A stretch of DNA of 64,000 nucleotides from Desulfobulbus sp. (GCA_028684915.1 JAQUEZ010000009.1:7232-71231); one strand, 5' to 3'. Positions 8,242 to 18,579 are shown, counted from the first letter of the stretch. A program made the numbers and translations. Notes: generated by a model not told the origin, from the letters alone.

Positions 8242-10173
8242 ATGCAAATCTTGCACACAATACTCATCATTGATGATGAAATCCGCTTCAGTAGCAGCCT
8301 CGAATTTCTCCTCAAGGCTGAAGGATATCAAGTGCATGTAGCGAACACCGGTGAAGCGGCCTTTGCACTTCTTCAAGAACACTCCTTTTCAGCGGCTCTG
8401 GTTGATATCAACCTCCCCGATACCAGCGGCAACCAAATAGCAGCACGAATCGGTGAAGAACATCCGGGAACCGCAGTTATTATCTTGACCGGAAATGCCA
8501 CCATCGACAATGCGGTCGAATCACTCAGGCAGGGCGTCTATGACTATCTGCGCAAACCCTGCGCACCTGAACGGTTACTGCGAACCGTTGCTCAATCCAT
8601 CCAGCATAAACAACTCACCCGCGACCTGCATAACAGTGAAAAACGCTTCCGCCAGTTGGCTCAAGCCACCTGGGAAGGTATTATTATTTACGAAAGGGGA
8701 GAGTTGCTCCAGACCAATCGGCAACTCTGCAAAATGTTTGGCTATCAGGAGCATGAACTGATCGGCAAGCAGATCTTTGATGCCCTCCTGGACCGTACCA
8801 CCATCCGGGCAATGGAGCTTCCGGCCGATCCGGAAACCATCGGCCCCTTTGAAGCTCGAGGTGTGCGCAAGGACGGCTCGAGCTTTCCGCTGGAATTCCG
8901 CGTCAAGCATATCGATTTTCAGGGCCGTCAGGTCCAGGTGGCGGCCATGCGTGATGTCACCGATAATGAAATCGCCCTCCAGCAAAAAATGGCGCTGATG
9001 GAAAAACTTGCCGATGCCAAACGGATGGAATCTCTCGGCCTGATGGCAAGTTCCGTGGCGCACGACCTCAACAATATTATGGCCGGTATCATCACCTATC
9101 CGGAACTGCTGTTGATGGACCTGGGAATGGATTTCAAGTACCGAGAAGAACTGATGATGATCCGCGAAGCTGGCAAACGTGCCGCCGCAGTGGTCAACGA
9201 CCTGCTCACCGTCGCCCGGGGGGCGACCTGCAAAAAAGAGCCGCAAAACGCCAACACCCTGATCGGCGAGTATCTCAATTCAGCTGAATTTCGGGAACTT
9301 GGACAGCGATACCCGGAAATAAAAGTCACGCCCTATCTCGAAGGCAAGCTGAGGCCGATTAACTGTTCCGCTATCCACCTGTCCAAGTCGATCATGAATC
9401 TGGTTAACAATGCGGCCGAGGCTATTCAGACCAGTGGCCAAGTCATTGTTGCCACCAAAAATGTGCACTTGACCACAGCCATCCAGGGATACGAAACCAT
9501 CGAACCGGGAGAATACATCATAATCTCGGTGGAAGACGATGGGCCGGGCATTTCCTCCCAGGATATCCAACAAATCTTCAGTCCTTTTTACAGCAAAAAG
9601 GTGATGGGGCGCAGCGGCACAGGTCTTGGTTTGGCCGTGGTCTGGAACACGGTTCATGATCACGGCGGCTTTATCGACGTGGTCAGCAGCAACAGGGGCA
9701 GTATGTTTGCGCTCTACTTCCCTGCTTCCAAAGCGGAGATCCATACGCCAGCTAAACCCGCCCCCATGGCTCCGCATTATCAGGGAAACGGCGAACACGT
9801 CCTCGTGGTAGACGACCAGAAGAGTCAACGGGAAATCGCCAGCCGCCTCCTCCGTCGTCTGGGTTACCAACCGATGACCGTTGCCTCCGGTGAAGAGGCG
9901 GTGGAGTTCACCAAAACGACCTCGGTCGACCTGATCATTCTTGATATGCTCATGGATCCGGGTATTAACGGTTGCGAAACCTTCGAACGAATCCTGCAGC
10001 ACCGCCCCGGACAAAAGGCCGTCATTACCAGTGGCTATTCCAATGCTGATGATATCAACCGAGCAATGCGTCTCGGCATCAGCCAGTTTGTCAAAAAACC
10101 CTACGCCCTGCACGAACTGGCTTTGGCCCTGAAGATGGAAATCAACCCGGAATTTTTCTCCGAAAAAACCTGA
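8242..10173 (+). CDS. REC-PAS-histidine kinase-REC hybrid
   Basis: A 643-aa soluble hybrid kinase. The N-terminal receiver (5-120) has its phospho-acceptor at D55 (ALVDINLP), the 'TGNAT' switch Thr and the 'RKP' Lys. A PAS domain spans about 135-245. The kinase core has H274 ([12 protein letters not shown]), a good N box (IMNLVNNAAEAI), G1 (VEDDGPGIS) and G2 (SGTGLGLAVV). The C-terminal receiver (about 520-635) has D568 (LIILDMLMDP). With no transmembrane segment, its input probably comes by phosphotransfer to the first REC or by the PAS domain. Its kinase core is clearly homologous to the degenerate core of the protein at 47762-49747, which makes it a useful intact reference. Confidence 0.92.
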   Translation: MQILHTILIIDDEIRFSSSLEFLLKAEGYQVHVANTGEAAFALLQEHSFSAALVDINLPDTSGNQIAARIGEEHPGTAVIILTGNATIDNAVESLRQGVYDYLRKPCAPERLLRTVAQSIQHKQLTRDLHNSEKRFRQLAQATWEGIIIYERGELLQTNRQLCKMFGYQEHELIGKQIFDALLDRTTIRAMELPADPETIGPFEARGVRKDGSSFPLEFRVKHIDFQGRQVQVAAMRDVTDNEIALQQKMALMEKLADAKRMESLGLMASSVAHDLNNIMAGIITYPELLLMDLGMDFKYREELMMIREAGKRAAAVVNDLLTVARGATCKKEPQNANTLIGEYLNSAEFRELGQRYPEIKVTPYLEGKLRPINCSAIHLSKSIMNLVNNAAEAIQTSGQVIVATKNVHLTTAIQGYETIEPGEYIIISVEDDGPGISSQDIQQIFSPFYSKKVMGRSGTGLGLAVVWNTVHDHGGFIDVVSSNRGSMFALYFPASKAEIHTPAKPAPMAPHYQGNGEHVLVVDDQKSQREIASRLLRRLGYQPMTVASGEEAVEFTKTTSVDLIILDMLMDPGINGCETFERILQHRPGQKAVITSGYSNADDINRAMRLGISQFVKKPYALHELALALKMEINPEFFSEKT

Positions 10174-10395
10174 CGACCGGCTTGCGCCACAGTCTAATTA
10201 TGCCCAAGCCCCTCTCCTCTGCCACACCGGGGTGGTGTTTCTTCTTCCACCCGATGCACCCGCCCTATTTCAGTTCCGTTACGCTCGTGGTATGCTGAGC
10301 ACAACGACGTGCGCCACAACACGCACTCCCCCTGTTCCAACCACCAAGCTCCGCGGCTTTGCCCTTGAACCGGGCAGCGCATTAAAGGTTATCCT

Positions 10396-12261
10396 ATGAA
10401 AAAATTTATCTGGCTCCTCACCCGCCCCTTCTATTGGTTGTGGAAGATTCTTAGTTCCGGGTTGTCGCTGCTCTCTAACCTGATTTTTCTCAGTCTCATC
10501 ATCGTCATTGTCACAGCCTCATTTTATGTGCCAAATGTCACGGTTCCCAACGGCTGTGCACTCATCCTCGCACCGGAAGGGGATATTGTCGAGGAACGCT
10601 CCCCCATGGATCCTGTGTCCAAGATCATCAATCAGGTTACTGATTCCTCGCTGCATTCGGAAACCTTTCTTCAGGATGTCCTTGATGCCGTGCATGCCGC
10701 AGCACAAGATCCCCGCATCAAACTTTTGGTGATCAACACCAACCGCATGGAAGGGGCCAGCCTGGATCAGATTCAGGCTATCGGTGAGGCGCTGGGGCAA
10801 TTCAAGGATGAAGGCAAACAGATCATTGCCATTGGCGACAGCTTCAACCAAGCCCAGTATTACCTGGCTTCCTGGGCGGACAAAATCTATCTCCATCCCA
10901 TGGGAACGGTCAACCTGCGGGGTTTTTCGGTCTATCGCCTCTATCTCAAGGAGATGCTGGATAAATTGGCCGTTGACTTCCATGTCTTTCGGGTGGGGAC
11001 CTTTAAATCGGCAGTAGAACCCTTTCTCCGCAATGACATGTCACCGGAAGACCGCGAGGCCAACAGCCTCTGGCTGAATAAACTGTGGAGCCTGTACAGC
11101 GCTGATATTGTCAAGCATCGCCGACTTCTCCCGGAAGTGTTTGCCGAAAATGTCAACCAGATGGTTTCCCAATTAGCCTCCGTAGGGGGCGACCGGGCCC
11201 AACTGGCTCTGGCAACCGGTCTAGTGGACGGTCTGAAAACACGGCAGGAACTGGAGGCGATGTTTCTGAACCAGGTTGGTCCGGCAGAGGATACAAAGAG
11301 CTTTAACCACATCGATTTTCAAAGCTACCTCCAGACCATCACCCCCTCCTACACCGAGCCCAAGGATCAGCAGGGCTTGATCGGTATTATCACCGCCCGT
11401 GGGAACATCTTGCCCGGCGAAGGATCGGTTGGCCAGATCGGCGCCGATGATCTGATTAAAAAAATCCGCAAGGCACGCCAGGATAAGCGCATCAAGGCAA
11501 TTGTCCTGCGGATCAACACCGGTGGCGGCAGTGCCTTTGCCTCGGAACTGATCCGCCAGGAACTGGTCCAGGCTAAAAAAGAGGGCAAGGTGGTGGTGGT
11601 TTCCATGGGAGCGATGACTGCCTCCGGAGGCTACTGGCTTGCCGCTGATGCCGACAGCATTGTCGCCGCTCCGACCACGCTCACCGGCTCGATCGGTATT
11701 TTTGGTGCCATTCCCACCCTGGAAAAGAGCTTGGCCAAACTGGGAATCCACGGTGATGGTATCGGCACCACTGAAGTGGCCCTTTTCGGCAACATGACCA
11801 ACGCCATGAGCACAGAGGAAGCCTCTGCCTTCCAGATGGATGTGGAACAGGGGTACAAACAGTTTATCGGTATCGTGGCTCAGGGGAGGAAGATGCAGCC
11901 CGCTGCAGTGGAAAAAATTGCCGAAGGGCGGGTGTGGGATGGGACGACAGCCCAACAACTGGGCTTGGTAGATAAGTTGGGCACCCTGGAAACCGCTATT
12001 GCCGAGGCTGCCAGACTCGCTCAAGTGTCGCCGGAAAACGGCTTTTTTATCGACATGGATCCGGAAAACCTGCTAGAACGATTCAAGCGGGCGGAGCAGC
12101 CGGTTGAGGCCCTAGTGGGCCGATGCATCCAGGCGCCTCTTGTCCCTGCGTCGTTGCAACGGGCGGTCGGCGCACAGCTTGATTTGTTCATCCCTAAGGA
12201 AGATCCACGCAACATGTACGCCCACAGCATGTTGCCTCGTGCGCCATTGAATCTCCGTTAA
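10396..12261 (+). CDS. sppA: Signal peptide peptidase SppA, 67-kDa type
   Basis: A membrane-anchored serine protease of family S49 that degrades cleaved signal peptides. The 621-aa length and two-domain layout match E. coli SppA. The catalytic Lys is K204 (GTFKSAVEP) in the N-terminal half and the Ser is S410 (MTASGGYWLA) in the C-terminal half; these correspond to K209 and S409 of E. coli. One hydrophobic anchor spans about residues 27-50. ATG 10396 has AAAGG (10384-10388) at good spacing. The gene stands alone, with a strong terminator after it. Confidence 0.95.
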   Translation: MKKFIWLLTRPFYWLWKILSSGLSLLSNLIFLSLIIVIVTASFYVPNVTVPNGCALILAPEGDIVEERSPMDPVSKIINQVTDSSLHSETFLQDVLDAVHAAAQDPRIKLLVINTNRMEGASLDQIQAIGEALGQFKDEGKQIIAIGDSFNQAQYYLASWADKIYLHPMGTVNLRGFSVYRLYLKEMLDKLAVDFHVFRVGTFKSAVEPFLRNDMSPEDREANSLWLNKLWSLYSADIVKHRRLLPEVFAENVNQMVSQLASVGGDRAQLALATGLVDGLKTRQELEAMFLNQVGPAEDTKSFNHIDFQSYLQTITPSYTEPKDQQGLIGIITARGNILPGEGSVGQIGADDLIKKIRKARQDKRIKAIVLRINTGGGSAFASELIRQELVQAKKEGKVVVVSMGAMTASGGYWLAADADSIVAAPTTLTGSIGIFGAIPTLEKSLAKLGIHGDGIGTTEVALFGNMTNAMSTEEASAFQMDVEQGYKQFIGIVAQGRKMQPAAVEKIAEGRVWDGTTAQQLGLVDKLGTLETAIAEAARLAQVSPENGFFIDMDPENLLERFKRAEQPVEALVGRCIQAPLVPASLQRAVGAQLDLFIPKEDPRNMYAHSMLPRAPLNLR

Positions 12262-12276
12262 ATCAGCCTTCACCAT

Positions 12277-12303
12277 AGGGGGCTCAAGAAGAGCCCCCTT
12301 TAC
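12277..12303 (+). terminator. Intrinsic terminator between sppA and rtcB
   Basis: A perfect 9-bp stem, AGGGGGCTC (12277-12285) / GAGCCCCCT (12291-12299), with loop AAGAA and a short T run (12299-12303). It lies between the convergent sppA and rtcB genes. It serves sppA best, because the minus-strand side has no T run. Confidence 0.8.
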
Positions 12304-12307
12304 CCCT

Positions 12308-13477
12308 TTACCCCTTTACCACTGCCAGAGGTTGCAACTCGGCCACGACCTCGATTAAATCGAGCTGGTTCCTGATCACCTTGGCAATATCCTTGTACGC
12401 TCCCGGCGCCTCCTCGAGATCGTTGCGACGGTGAAGATCATGGAGGACATGCCGGGCATTGAGTTTGGCCACCTCTTCTTCCAGAGAAAGCACCCGCTGC
12501 GCCTCCTTGCGCCCCAGCACCCGGCCGGCGCCATGGGAACAGGACATGAAAGACTCTGGATTTCCCAATCCCCGGACAATGTAACTTGCGCTCCCCTGGG
12601 ATCCGGGAATAATCCCGTATTCGCCGTTGCGGGCACGGGTGGCCCCTTTGCGGTGCACCCACACCGTACGCGAAAAATGGTGTTCCTGGGCCGCGTAGTT
12701 ATGGGCCACGTCCAGGGCCTGGTCAAATAGATCGCACCCGGTTGCCTCAGCCACAATCTCCATGAAAACCGCCATCATCTCCGCCCGGTTGGCGCGGGCA
12801 AACTCTACGCAATACCCCATCTCCGCCAGGTACTGCTGGCCAACCTGATCGGCGAGCGGCAACATGGCCAGTTGCCAAACCTTGGGAATGGGATTTTTAT
12901 TCGTCCCAGCCAGCTGCACCGCCAACTTGTTGTAGTGGTCCGCCACTTTGTAGCCCAGGTTCCGACTGCCGGAATGAACCATCAACCAGATGCGATTATC
13001 GCTGCCCTGCTGGATTTCAATAAAATGATTGCCGCCCCCCAGTGTACCGATCTGGCATCGGGCGCGGCTAAACTCCTGGTCCACAACCGGCAAGGCTATA
13101 TCGGCCAATGAGGGTTCGGGCATCCTCTCCAGCGCTCTGGGCTTTTTATGATGCGCAAATCCAAGCGGAATAGCCTTACGCAAACCGATGAGGATCTTTT
13201 TGAGGATATCGACTTCGATTGCGTGAAGACCGGTTCGGACCGCTCGCATGCCGCAACCGATATCCACGCCCACCCCATGGGGAATCACCGCATCAATGGT
13301 CGCAAGAACACCGCCGATGGGCATACCGTACCCAACATGGGCATCGGCCATAATCGCCACATGGTGAAAAGCACAGGGCAAATTGGCCAAGTTGCGCGCC
13401 TGGACCAGGGCCTCGGTATCCAAATCATCAAGCCACAGCAGCAGCGGAATTTTTTCAGTTGTAACGACTTGGTGCAC
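12308..13477 (-). CDS. rtcB: RNA-splicing ligase RtcB
   Basis: RtcB joins RNA 2',3'-cyclic phosphate ends to 5'-OH ends using GTP and Mn(II). Diagnostic motifs are DAHVGYGMPIGGV, GVDIGCGMRA (with the metal-binding Cys), GTLGGGNHFIE, VHSGSRNLG, DVAHNYA and SCSHGAGR, the last holding the guanylated His. The open frame extends to 13600, but I choose GTG 13477: 389 aa, with AAGAGG five bases upstream, and the extra N-terminal residues look non-coding. The protein is slightly shorter than E. coli RtcB (408 aa). No rtcA, archease or sigma-54 RtcR regulator is adjacent, so it is not the usual rtc operon. Confidence 0.95.
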   Translation of the reverse strand: MHQVVTTEKIPLLLWLDDLDTEALVQARNLANLPCAFHHVAIMADAHVGYGMPIGGVLATIDAVIPHGVGVDIGCGMRAVRTGLHAIEVDILKKILIGLRKAIPLGFAHHKKPRALERMPEPSLADIALPVVDQEFSRARCQIGTLGGGNHFIEIQQGSDNRIWLMVHSGSRNLGYKVADHYNKLAVQLAGTNKNPIPKVWQLAMLPLADQVGQQYLAEMGYCVEFARANRAEMMAVFMEIVAEATGCDLFDQALDVAHNYAAQEHHFSRTVWVHRKGATRARNGEYGIIPGSQGSASYIVRGLGNPESFMSCSHGAGRVLGRKEAQRVLSLEEEVAKLNARHVLHDLHRRNDLEEAPGAYKDIAKVIRNQLDLIEVVAELQPLAVVKG

Positions 13478-13598
13478 AGTGTCCTCTTGCTCTCTTTGCC
13501 CGCTGGTATATAGTGCCGCCTTATGTCTATCGGACCAGCTGCATTCGCTTGCAAATACGGCCCTATTCTCCCTACAACCACCACTCCCTGAGGACCGC

Positions 13599-14567
13599 AT
13601 GATAACCCAGGATACCCTGATCCACCTTTGGTTCCACCTTGGCTGGCCCCTGTTGCGTCTGCTGATCTACCTGGCCATCGGCCTGTTGGCGGCACTCTTT
13701 ATCGAATCGCTCAACTACACCCGAAAACTGGCGGTTGTGGCACGCCCGCTCACGCGTTTCGGCCATCTTTCCCCCCTCACCGGAGCCTCTTTTTCCCTCT
13801 GTTTTTTTTCCGGGATGGCTGCCAACACTATGCTTGCCGAAGGGTATGACAACAAAAAATTGAGTCGAAAAGAACTGATCCTGGCCAATCTTTTTAACAG
13901 CCTTCCCAGTAACTTCCTGCACCTGCCGACCACTTTTTTTATCGCCGCTCCGATCATCAAGGGTGCGGCGGTGGCCTATATCGGCCTGACCATCACCGCG
14001 GCCGTCCTGCGGACCCTCTTGATTGCCGTGATAGGCAGACTGCTGCTGCCGAAAAACAACAGCGAAGCCCTGAAAAACGAAATGCCACCGGATCCGGAGA
14101 ATCCCTTCCGTACCGCCCTGGAAAACACCATGAAACGATTTAAGCGCCGGATTCGCAAGATCGTCACCTACACCGTGCCTATCTACATCCTCTTCTACTT
14201 TCTCAGCGAAGCCGGTTTTTTTAAGGCGGCCGAGTATTTCATGGGGCAGCACCTGGCTTGGATGAGTTGGCTCACCCCGCAGGCACTCTCCATTCTTACC
14301 TTCCAGATGGCCGCCGAGTTCACCGCCGGACTCGCCGCCGCCGGATCCCTCATGGCCAGTGGCACCATGGAGGCCAAGGAGATCGTGCTGGTGCTGCTGA
14401 TCGGCAACGTGCTCTCCTCACCTGTCCGCGCCATTCGTCACCAGTATCCCTATTATGCCGGTATCTTCAAGCCGGTGCTGGCGGCGGAACTGATCCTGTT
14501 CAGCCAAAGTTTCCGTGCCTTGAGCATAGCCTTGGTCGCTTTTTTGTACTATACTCTTTGTATGTAA
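13599..14567 (+). CDS. Nucleoside-recognition (Gate) domain membrane protein
   Basis: A 322-aa polytopic inner-membrane protein with about seven hydrophobic segments. Two repeats resemble the Gate / nucleoside-recognition domain (SpmA/SpmB, FeoB and CNT relatives): FSGMAANTMLAEGYDNKKLSRKE in the first half and MAAEFTAGLAAAGSLMASG.M..KE in the second. The transported substrate cannot be deduced. ATG 13599 follows CTGAGGACCG, a moderate Shine-Dalgarno; the longer frame overlaps divergent rtcB and is not used. The universal stress protein gene follows in the same direction after about 100 bp, so they may share a transcript. Confidence 0.8.
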   Translation: MITQDTLIHLWFHLGWPLLRLLIYLAIGLLAALFIESLNYTRKLAVVARPLTRFGHLSPLTGASFSLCFFSGMAANTMLAEGYDNKKLSRKELILANLFNSLPSNFLHLPTTFFIAAPIIKGAAVAYIGLTITAAVLRTLLIAVIGRLLLPKNNSEALKNEMPPDPENPFRTALENTMKRFKRRIRKIVTYTVPIYILFYFLSEAGFFKAAEYFMGQHLAWMSWLTPQALSILTFQMAAEFTAGLAAAGSLMASGTMEAKEIVLVLLIGNVLSSPVRAIRHQYPYYAGIFKPVLAAELILFSQSFRALSIALVAFLYYTLCM

Positions 14568-14666
14568 AATCGAATTGATACATTCAAGGATGCGTTGAAT
14601 AATTCGCTAGACTGCCCGCAAGCTATCAACCAGCGAAAATTTCACACCCACACCAAGGAGGACCGG

Positions 14667-15590
14667 ATGGACAGAACTATTCTTGTTGCTATTGACGGTT
14701 CGGTATACAGCTCCAACAGCCTTGATTACCTGGCTCAACTGTTTGCAGCCGATCGCAAACTGAACGTCCACCTCCTCCATGTGGTCTCCTCCGGAGGGGC
14801 TGACAAAGACTGGATGTACGAGGTTGACCCGCTCCGAGGCCAGGCATCCGGCACCGACAAAGGCTCGATCCTCGCCCGTAAGCACCTCAAAGAGGCCGAA
14901 GAACGGCTGATTCGTCACGGTTTTACTGAGGCGCAAATCCAGACCCACACCAAAACCAGTTCGACAATATGCACAGCTATCCGTGAAGAGGCGAAACGGG
15001 GAAACTACGACGCGGTCCTCATTGGCCGCCGCGGCCTTGGGGCTGTGGGTAACATGTTTTTCGGCAGCACCTCCTCGGATCTGATCGAAAAATGCCACCG
15101 CTCACCGTTATGGATCGTGGACGGCAACGTCAGTGCCACTCGCTTTCTCCTTGCCGTTCACAGCCAACCCTCGTCGCTGATGGCCGCAGACCACCTGGCT
15201 TTTATGCTCAAGAGCCACCCTAGTGCGGAGATCTACCTCTACCACTCCGACTCGGTCTTCGGCAAACAGACACCCGCACGAGCAGAAGCATTCCATGCCC
15301 AATGGGGCAAGGCCTGGTGCGACCAATATCTGGATCTGGACAACTTCCTTTTTTATGCCCATGCGCAGCTGTTGGCGGACAACGGCTTTTCCCGGCACAG
15401 AATTAAACAGTTGCCCACCCAAATGCATCTGGATGTGAGCAGCGATCTGCTCAAACAGGCCAAACAGCACAACTGTGGAACCATCGTCATCGGCCGCAGA
15501 CGACGTGATCTCAGTCGAGGTCAACTCAAAGGCGTCTCCGACAAAACCGTCAAGCAGGCCCAGAACGTCGCTGTCTGGCTGGCCGGTTAA
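14667..15590 (+). CDS. Two-domain universal stress protein (UspA family)
   Basis: The 307-aa protein has two tandem Usp domains. Domain 1 (1-150) starts ILVAIDGSVYSSNSLDYL and keeps the ATP-binding loop, VLIGRRGLGAVGNMFFGSTSSDLI (about 115-138). Domain 2 (about 155-305) ends with IVIGRRRRDLSRGQLKGVSDKTV, where the G-x-x-G-x9-G-S/T pattern is degraded. Nucleotide binding is therefore likely only in the first half. Cytosolic, with a role in stress survival by family membership only. The start has a strong Shine-Dalgarno (AAGGAGGA, 14655-14662). A GC-rich hairpin follows the stop. Confidence 0.88.
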   Translation: MDRTILVAIDGSVYSSNSLDYLAQLFAADRKLNVHLLHVVSSGGADKDWMYEVDPLRGQASGTDKGSILARKHLKEAEERLIRHGFTEAQIQTHTKTSSTICTAIREEAKRGNYDAVLIGRRGLGAVGNMFFGSTSSDLIEKCHRSPLWIVDGNVSATRFLLAVHSQPSSLMAADHLAFMLKSHPSAEIYLYHSDSVFGKQTPARAEAFHAQWGKAWCDQYLDLDNFLFYAHAQLLADNGFSRHRIKQLPTQMHLDVSSDLLKQAKQHNCGTIVIGRRRRDLSRGQLKGVSDKTVKQAQNVAVWLAG

Positions 15591-15597
15591 CCCCACA

Positions 15598-15619
15598 CGC
15601 CCGGTGTTCTCACCGGGCG
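15598..15619. terminator. Hairpin between convergent usp and M16 genes
   Basis: A perfect 9-bp stem, CGCCCGGTG (15598-15606) / CACCGGGCG (15611-15619), with loop TTCT. It contains the stop codon of the minus-strand peptidase gene (15610-15612). There is no T run on either side, so it is not a classic intrinsic terminator. It may act as a bidirectional 3'-end stabiliser. Confidence 0.5.
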
Positions 15620-18507
15620 GCTTCACCAACCTGAGTTTTTTCGTTGTTCGCAGGGCTGATAATCACAGTGGTGGCCTGCTCAGGCTTCAGATACTGACGC
15701 GCCAGAGCAGTCAACTCCTTGGCCTTGATAGCGGCAAACCCTTCCATGATCGAGTGCGGCCAGTCTAACTGCTGAGGATGACGACTGCAGAGGTTGAGCA
15801 CCGATTCCATCCAATAACGATTGTTGCGCTTAATATCCTTGATCGAAGTCAAAATCGGTTCCAGAGCACGATGCAGTTCATCCTCACCCACACCTTTCTC
15901 CCCCAAGCTCGCCGCCACATCCTTTATCACTTGAGCAAGCGATTCCGCCTGTTCCGGGGCCACAATCAGGGAACTTTGCATCAAGCCGAAACCCGCATGG
16001 CCTCGGCTCGGCTGGCTGATCACCTGGGGCGAATAGGTGGCGCTAAGCTCCTCGCGAATCTTGACCCGAAGCCGATCATCGAGAATGGCCGCCAAGAGGT
16101 TAAGCCGGCGGGTTCGGTCGATATCCCAGAAATCGCTGGTTTTCCAGGCCACGGTCAGCATGGTTTTATTGATGGCACTGGCCACCTTCAACTGCTGCAC
16201 CTGACCGCCGGGAAAAATCGGCGTAGCCTCGGGAACGGTTACCCCAGCGCGGCGATTTTCGTGGCCTAAATAACGATTCACAAGCTGCAAGGCCACCTGG
16301 GGATCGATATCCCCCACCACGTTAATCTCAAGCGGCGCCTTGGTAAAGGCGGGGATAAGCCAGGAGCGTATTTGTGCAAGTTTCACCTTGGCGACCTCGT
16401 CCCAGGAAGCCATGCCGTATTCTGGGCAGGAACCTGCAAGAAATCGCTCGCCTTGAATCTGCTGCACCCCTTCAACCGAATTGTCCGACTGACGATACAT
16501 GCGCTGCAGGCTGTCCCGACTGCGATTAAAAGCATCTTCACGAAAGGCGGGATCATGCAGATGGTGATAGAGCAGCTGCAACAGCAACTCAAACTCGTTG
16601 GTGAGCGAACCGCCAACAAAGGAAAAACTCTCCGGGCCAATCTTGAACGCTAGTTCCGCGTTTGATCCCGCCAATGCGGCTCCTAGCTGCTCATTGCTCA
16701 ACCGGCCAATCCCACTCTCGCTGACCACCGCCTGGGCCAAGAGGGCCAGACCTTTTTCCGGCTCGGCCTGTTTCCCCTGACCAAAATGGACCGAAAGCAG
16801 CACCTGATTAGCCTGAAAATCGGTTTGTTTAATGTTGAGCTGCACCCCACCGGCTAATTGGTAGGTACTGATACCAATGTCCGAATATTGGTGCATGCTG
16901 GCCACGGTTCCAGCCTTAGCCGGAGGCTGCAAGTAAGGAAAAGACACCCGCTGTTCGCCAACCCAAGGCACCAGAGGCGCCTGTTCTGCCTGAGAGAAGG
17001 CCTCCTTGACCTTCGCCTCTCCCTGTTGCCCTTTCAGCTCCAGGGGAAGAACGCCAACCACCTCAAGCAAACGGCGAGGATGCCCCCAGAGACCATGCAT
17101 GGCCTGGTTGATATCGGCAAGGGTGATCTTCTCCAGCACCGGCCCATACAGTTTCATTTCCTGTTCAGGGGAGAGCACAACCTCCTGGTCGTTGAGCTTA
17201 CGAATAATATCCTCAGCCACCTCACGACTGTCGCGGGTGGTACTTGTTTGCACCGCTTTTTTCAACAAGGCGTGAATCTCCCGTTTACCCCGGGCAAGTT
17301 CCTCCGCGGAAAAACCATCGTGAAGGGCCTGGGCAAGCGTTGCCTGCAGCAGTTGTATCCCCTCCTGCCAGCGACCGGCCACCACACGACCGGTCAGCGT
17401 GGCAAACCCATAACGCCCCATAAAGAGTCCCCCTTGGACGGCTGGCTGTGCAAGAGGGATGCCCGGTTGTTCTTCCAGATATTTAAGTCGATTGGACAAA
17501 AGCAATATGGCAAGATAGCGCTGAATCTGATCAGTTTCCCAAGCTAGGGTATCTGGTTGTGGACGATGGTTGAATACCGTGGTCAAGGCGAGGTTAGTGT
17601 AGCCCAGTTCCTCTTCAGGATAGACCAGCACCTCTGTGCCTTTTTCAGGCAACTGGCCGTAATCTTGGCATTGTCCGACGCTTCCAACACCCTGCAAAGG
17701 GGCAAAGGCCTTGGCAAGCAACGACTCAACGGCCTGCGGTTGAATATCGCCAACAACAACCACAATCATATTTTCCGGTCGATACCAACGATCGTAATAC
17801 CTTCGTAAAAGATGGCTGTCTGCAGCCTTGATCACCGCCTCGGTGCCAATGGGCTCCCGCTTGGCAACCAGGGTTTCACTAAAATCAAACTGCATCTGTT
17901 TCTTTGAAACCCGCGTGGCTGCGGAATCACGGCTCCTTTTTTCCGCCAGGATAACGCCTCGCTCCCGGTCGACCTCGGTTTCAAGAAGCAGAGCACCGCG
18001 AGCATAATCAGCCAATACCCTAAATCCCTCGGCTATCACCTTATTGTTGTTTGCAGGTAGGAGCAGATTGTAGACAGTTTCGTCGAACCCTGTGTGCGCA
18101 TTGGTATCGCCACCAAACCCCATGCCCAGCGATTGGAAAAATTTCACCAGGGTACCGGGGGGATAATGGGTGGTGCCGTTGAACAACATGTGTTCGAGAA
18201 AATGGGCAACTCCCCGTTGATCCTCAGTTTCGTGCAACGAACCGGTCTGTACATTAAGATACATCGCCACCCGCTGTTTAGGCTTGGCATTGGCCTTCAC
18301 CACATAGCGAAGTCCGTTGGCCAACCGACCAAAAACCAGGCTGGGGTCGGGCTTGAGATCACTCGCGTCCTGCGGCCAACCCGTGGTGAGGCAGTGATCA
18401 GCCAGCGGTTGACTGGTCTGAGCCAAAGCGCCATACACGGGAAACCACTGAAAAAATGAAAAAAGAAAAAGGACAATAACTACACGTTGCCAAAGAGAAT
18501 GTCGCAT
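15610..18507 (-). CDS. Secreted M16 family zinc metallopeptidase (pitrilysin-like)
   Basis: A 965-aa peptidase with an N-terminal signal peptide (hydrophobic about 8-24, cleavage near ALAQ). The inverted zinc motif HFLEH is at 102-106, with the third ligand about 76 residues on (E182 in DRERGVILAEKR). A second, inactive M16-like half follows (about 500-950), giving the full clam-shell of pitrilysin-type enzymes. It probably degrades peptides in the periplasm. The gene is divergent from the SDR gene, with a 72-bp shared upstream region, and convergent with the Usp gene. The catalytic residues are intact. The substrate is unknown. Confidence 0.92.
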   Translation of the reverse strand: MRHSLWQRVVIVLFLFSFFQWFPVYGALAQTSQPLADHCLTTGWPQDASDLKPDPSLVFGRLANGLRYVVKANAKPKQRVAMYLNVQTGSLHETEDQRGVAHFLEHMLFNGTTHYPPGTLVKFFQSLGMGFGGDTNAHTGFDETVYNLLLPANNNKVIAEGFRVLADYARGALLLETEVDRERGVILAEKRSRDSAATRVSKKQMQFDFSETLVAKREPIGTEAVIKAADSHLLRRYYDRWYRPENMIVVVVGDIQPQAVESLLAKAFAPLQGVGSVGQCQDYGQLPEKGTEVLVYPEEELGYTNLALTTVFNHRPQPDTLAWETDQIQRYLAILLLSNRLKYLEEQPGIPLAQPAVQGGLFMGRYGFATLTGRVVAGRWQEGIQLLQATLAQALHDGFSAEELARGKREIHALLKKAVQTSTTRDSREVAEDIIRKLNDQEVVLSPEQEMKLYGPVLEKITLADINQAMHGLWGHPRRLLEVVGVLPLELKGQQGEAKVKEAFSQAEQAPLVPWVGEQRVSFPYLQPPAKAGTVASMHQYSDIGISTYQLAGGVQLNIKQTDFQANQVLLSVHFGQGKQAEPEKGLALLAQAVVSESGIGRLSNEQLGAALAGSNAELAFKIGPESFSFVGGSLTNEFELLLQLLYHHLHDPAFREDAFNRSRDSLQRMYRQSDNSVEGVQQIQGERFLAGSCPEYGMASWDEVAKVKLAQIRSWLIPAFTKAPLEINVVGDIDPQVALQLVNRYLGHENRRAGVTVPEATPIFPGGQVQQLKVASAINKTMLTVAWKTSDFWDIDRTRRLNLLAAILDDRLRVKIREELSATYSPQVISQPSRGHAGFGLMQSSLIVAPEQAESLAQVIKDVAASLGEKGVGEDELHRALEPILTSIKDIKRNNRYWMESVLNLCSRHPQQLDWPHSIMEGFAAIKAKELTALARQYLKPEQATTVIISPANNEKTQVGEAAR

Positions 18508-18579
18508 TGTCTAACCTGTTTGCTTGGTGTATGAGAGGAGATAGGGTGAAACTATAGTGTAGTCTTGGAGGAAAACAAG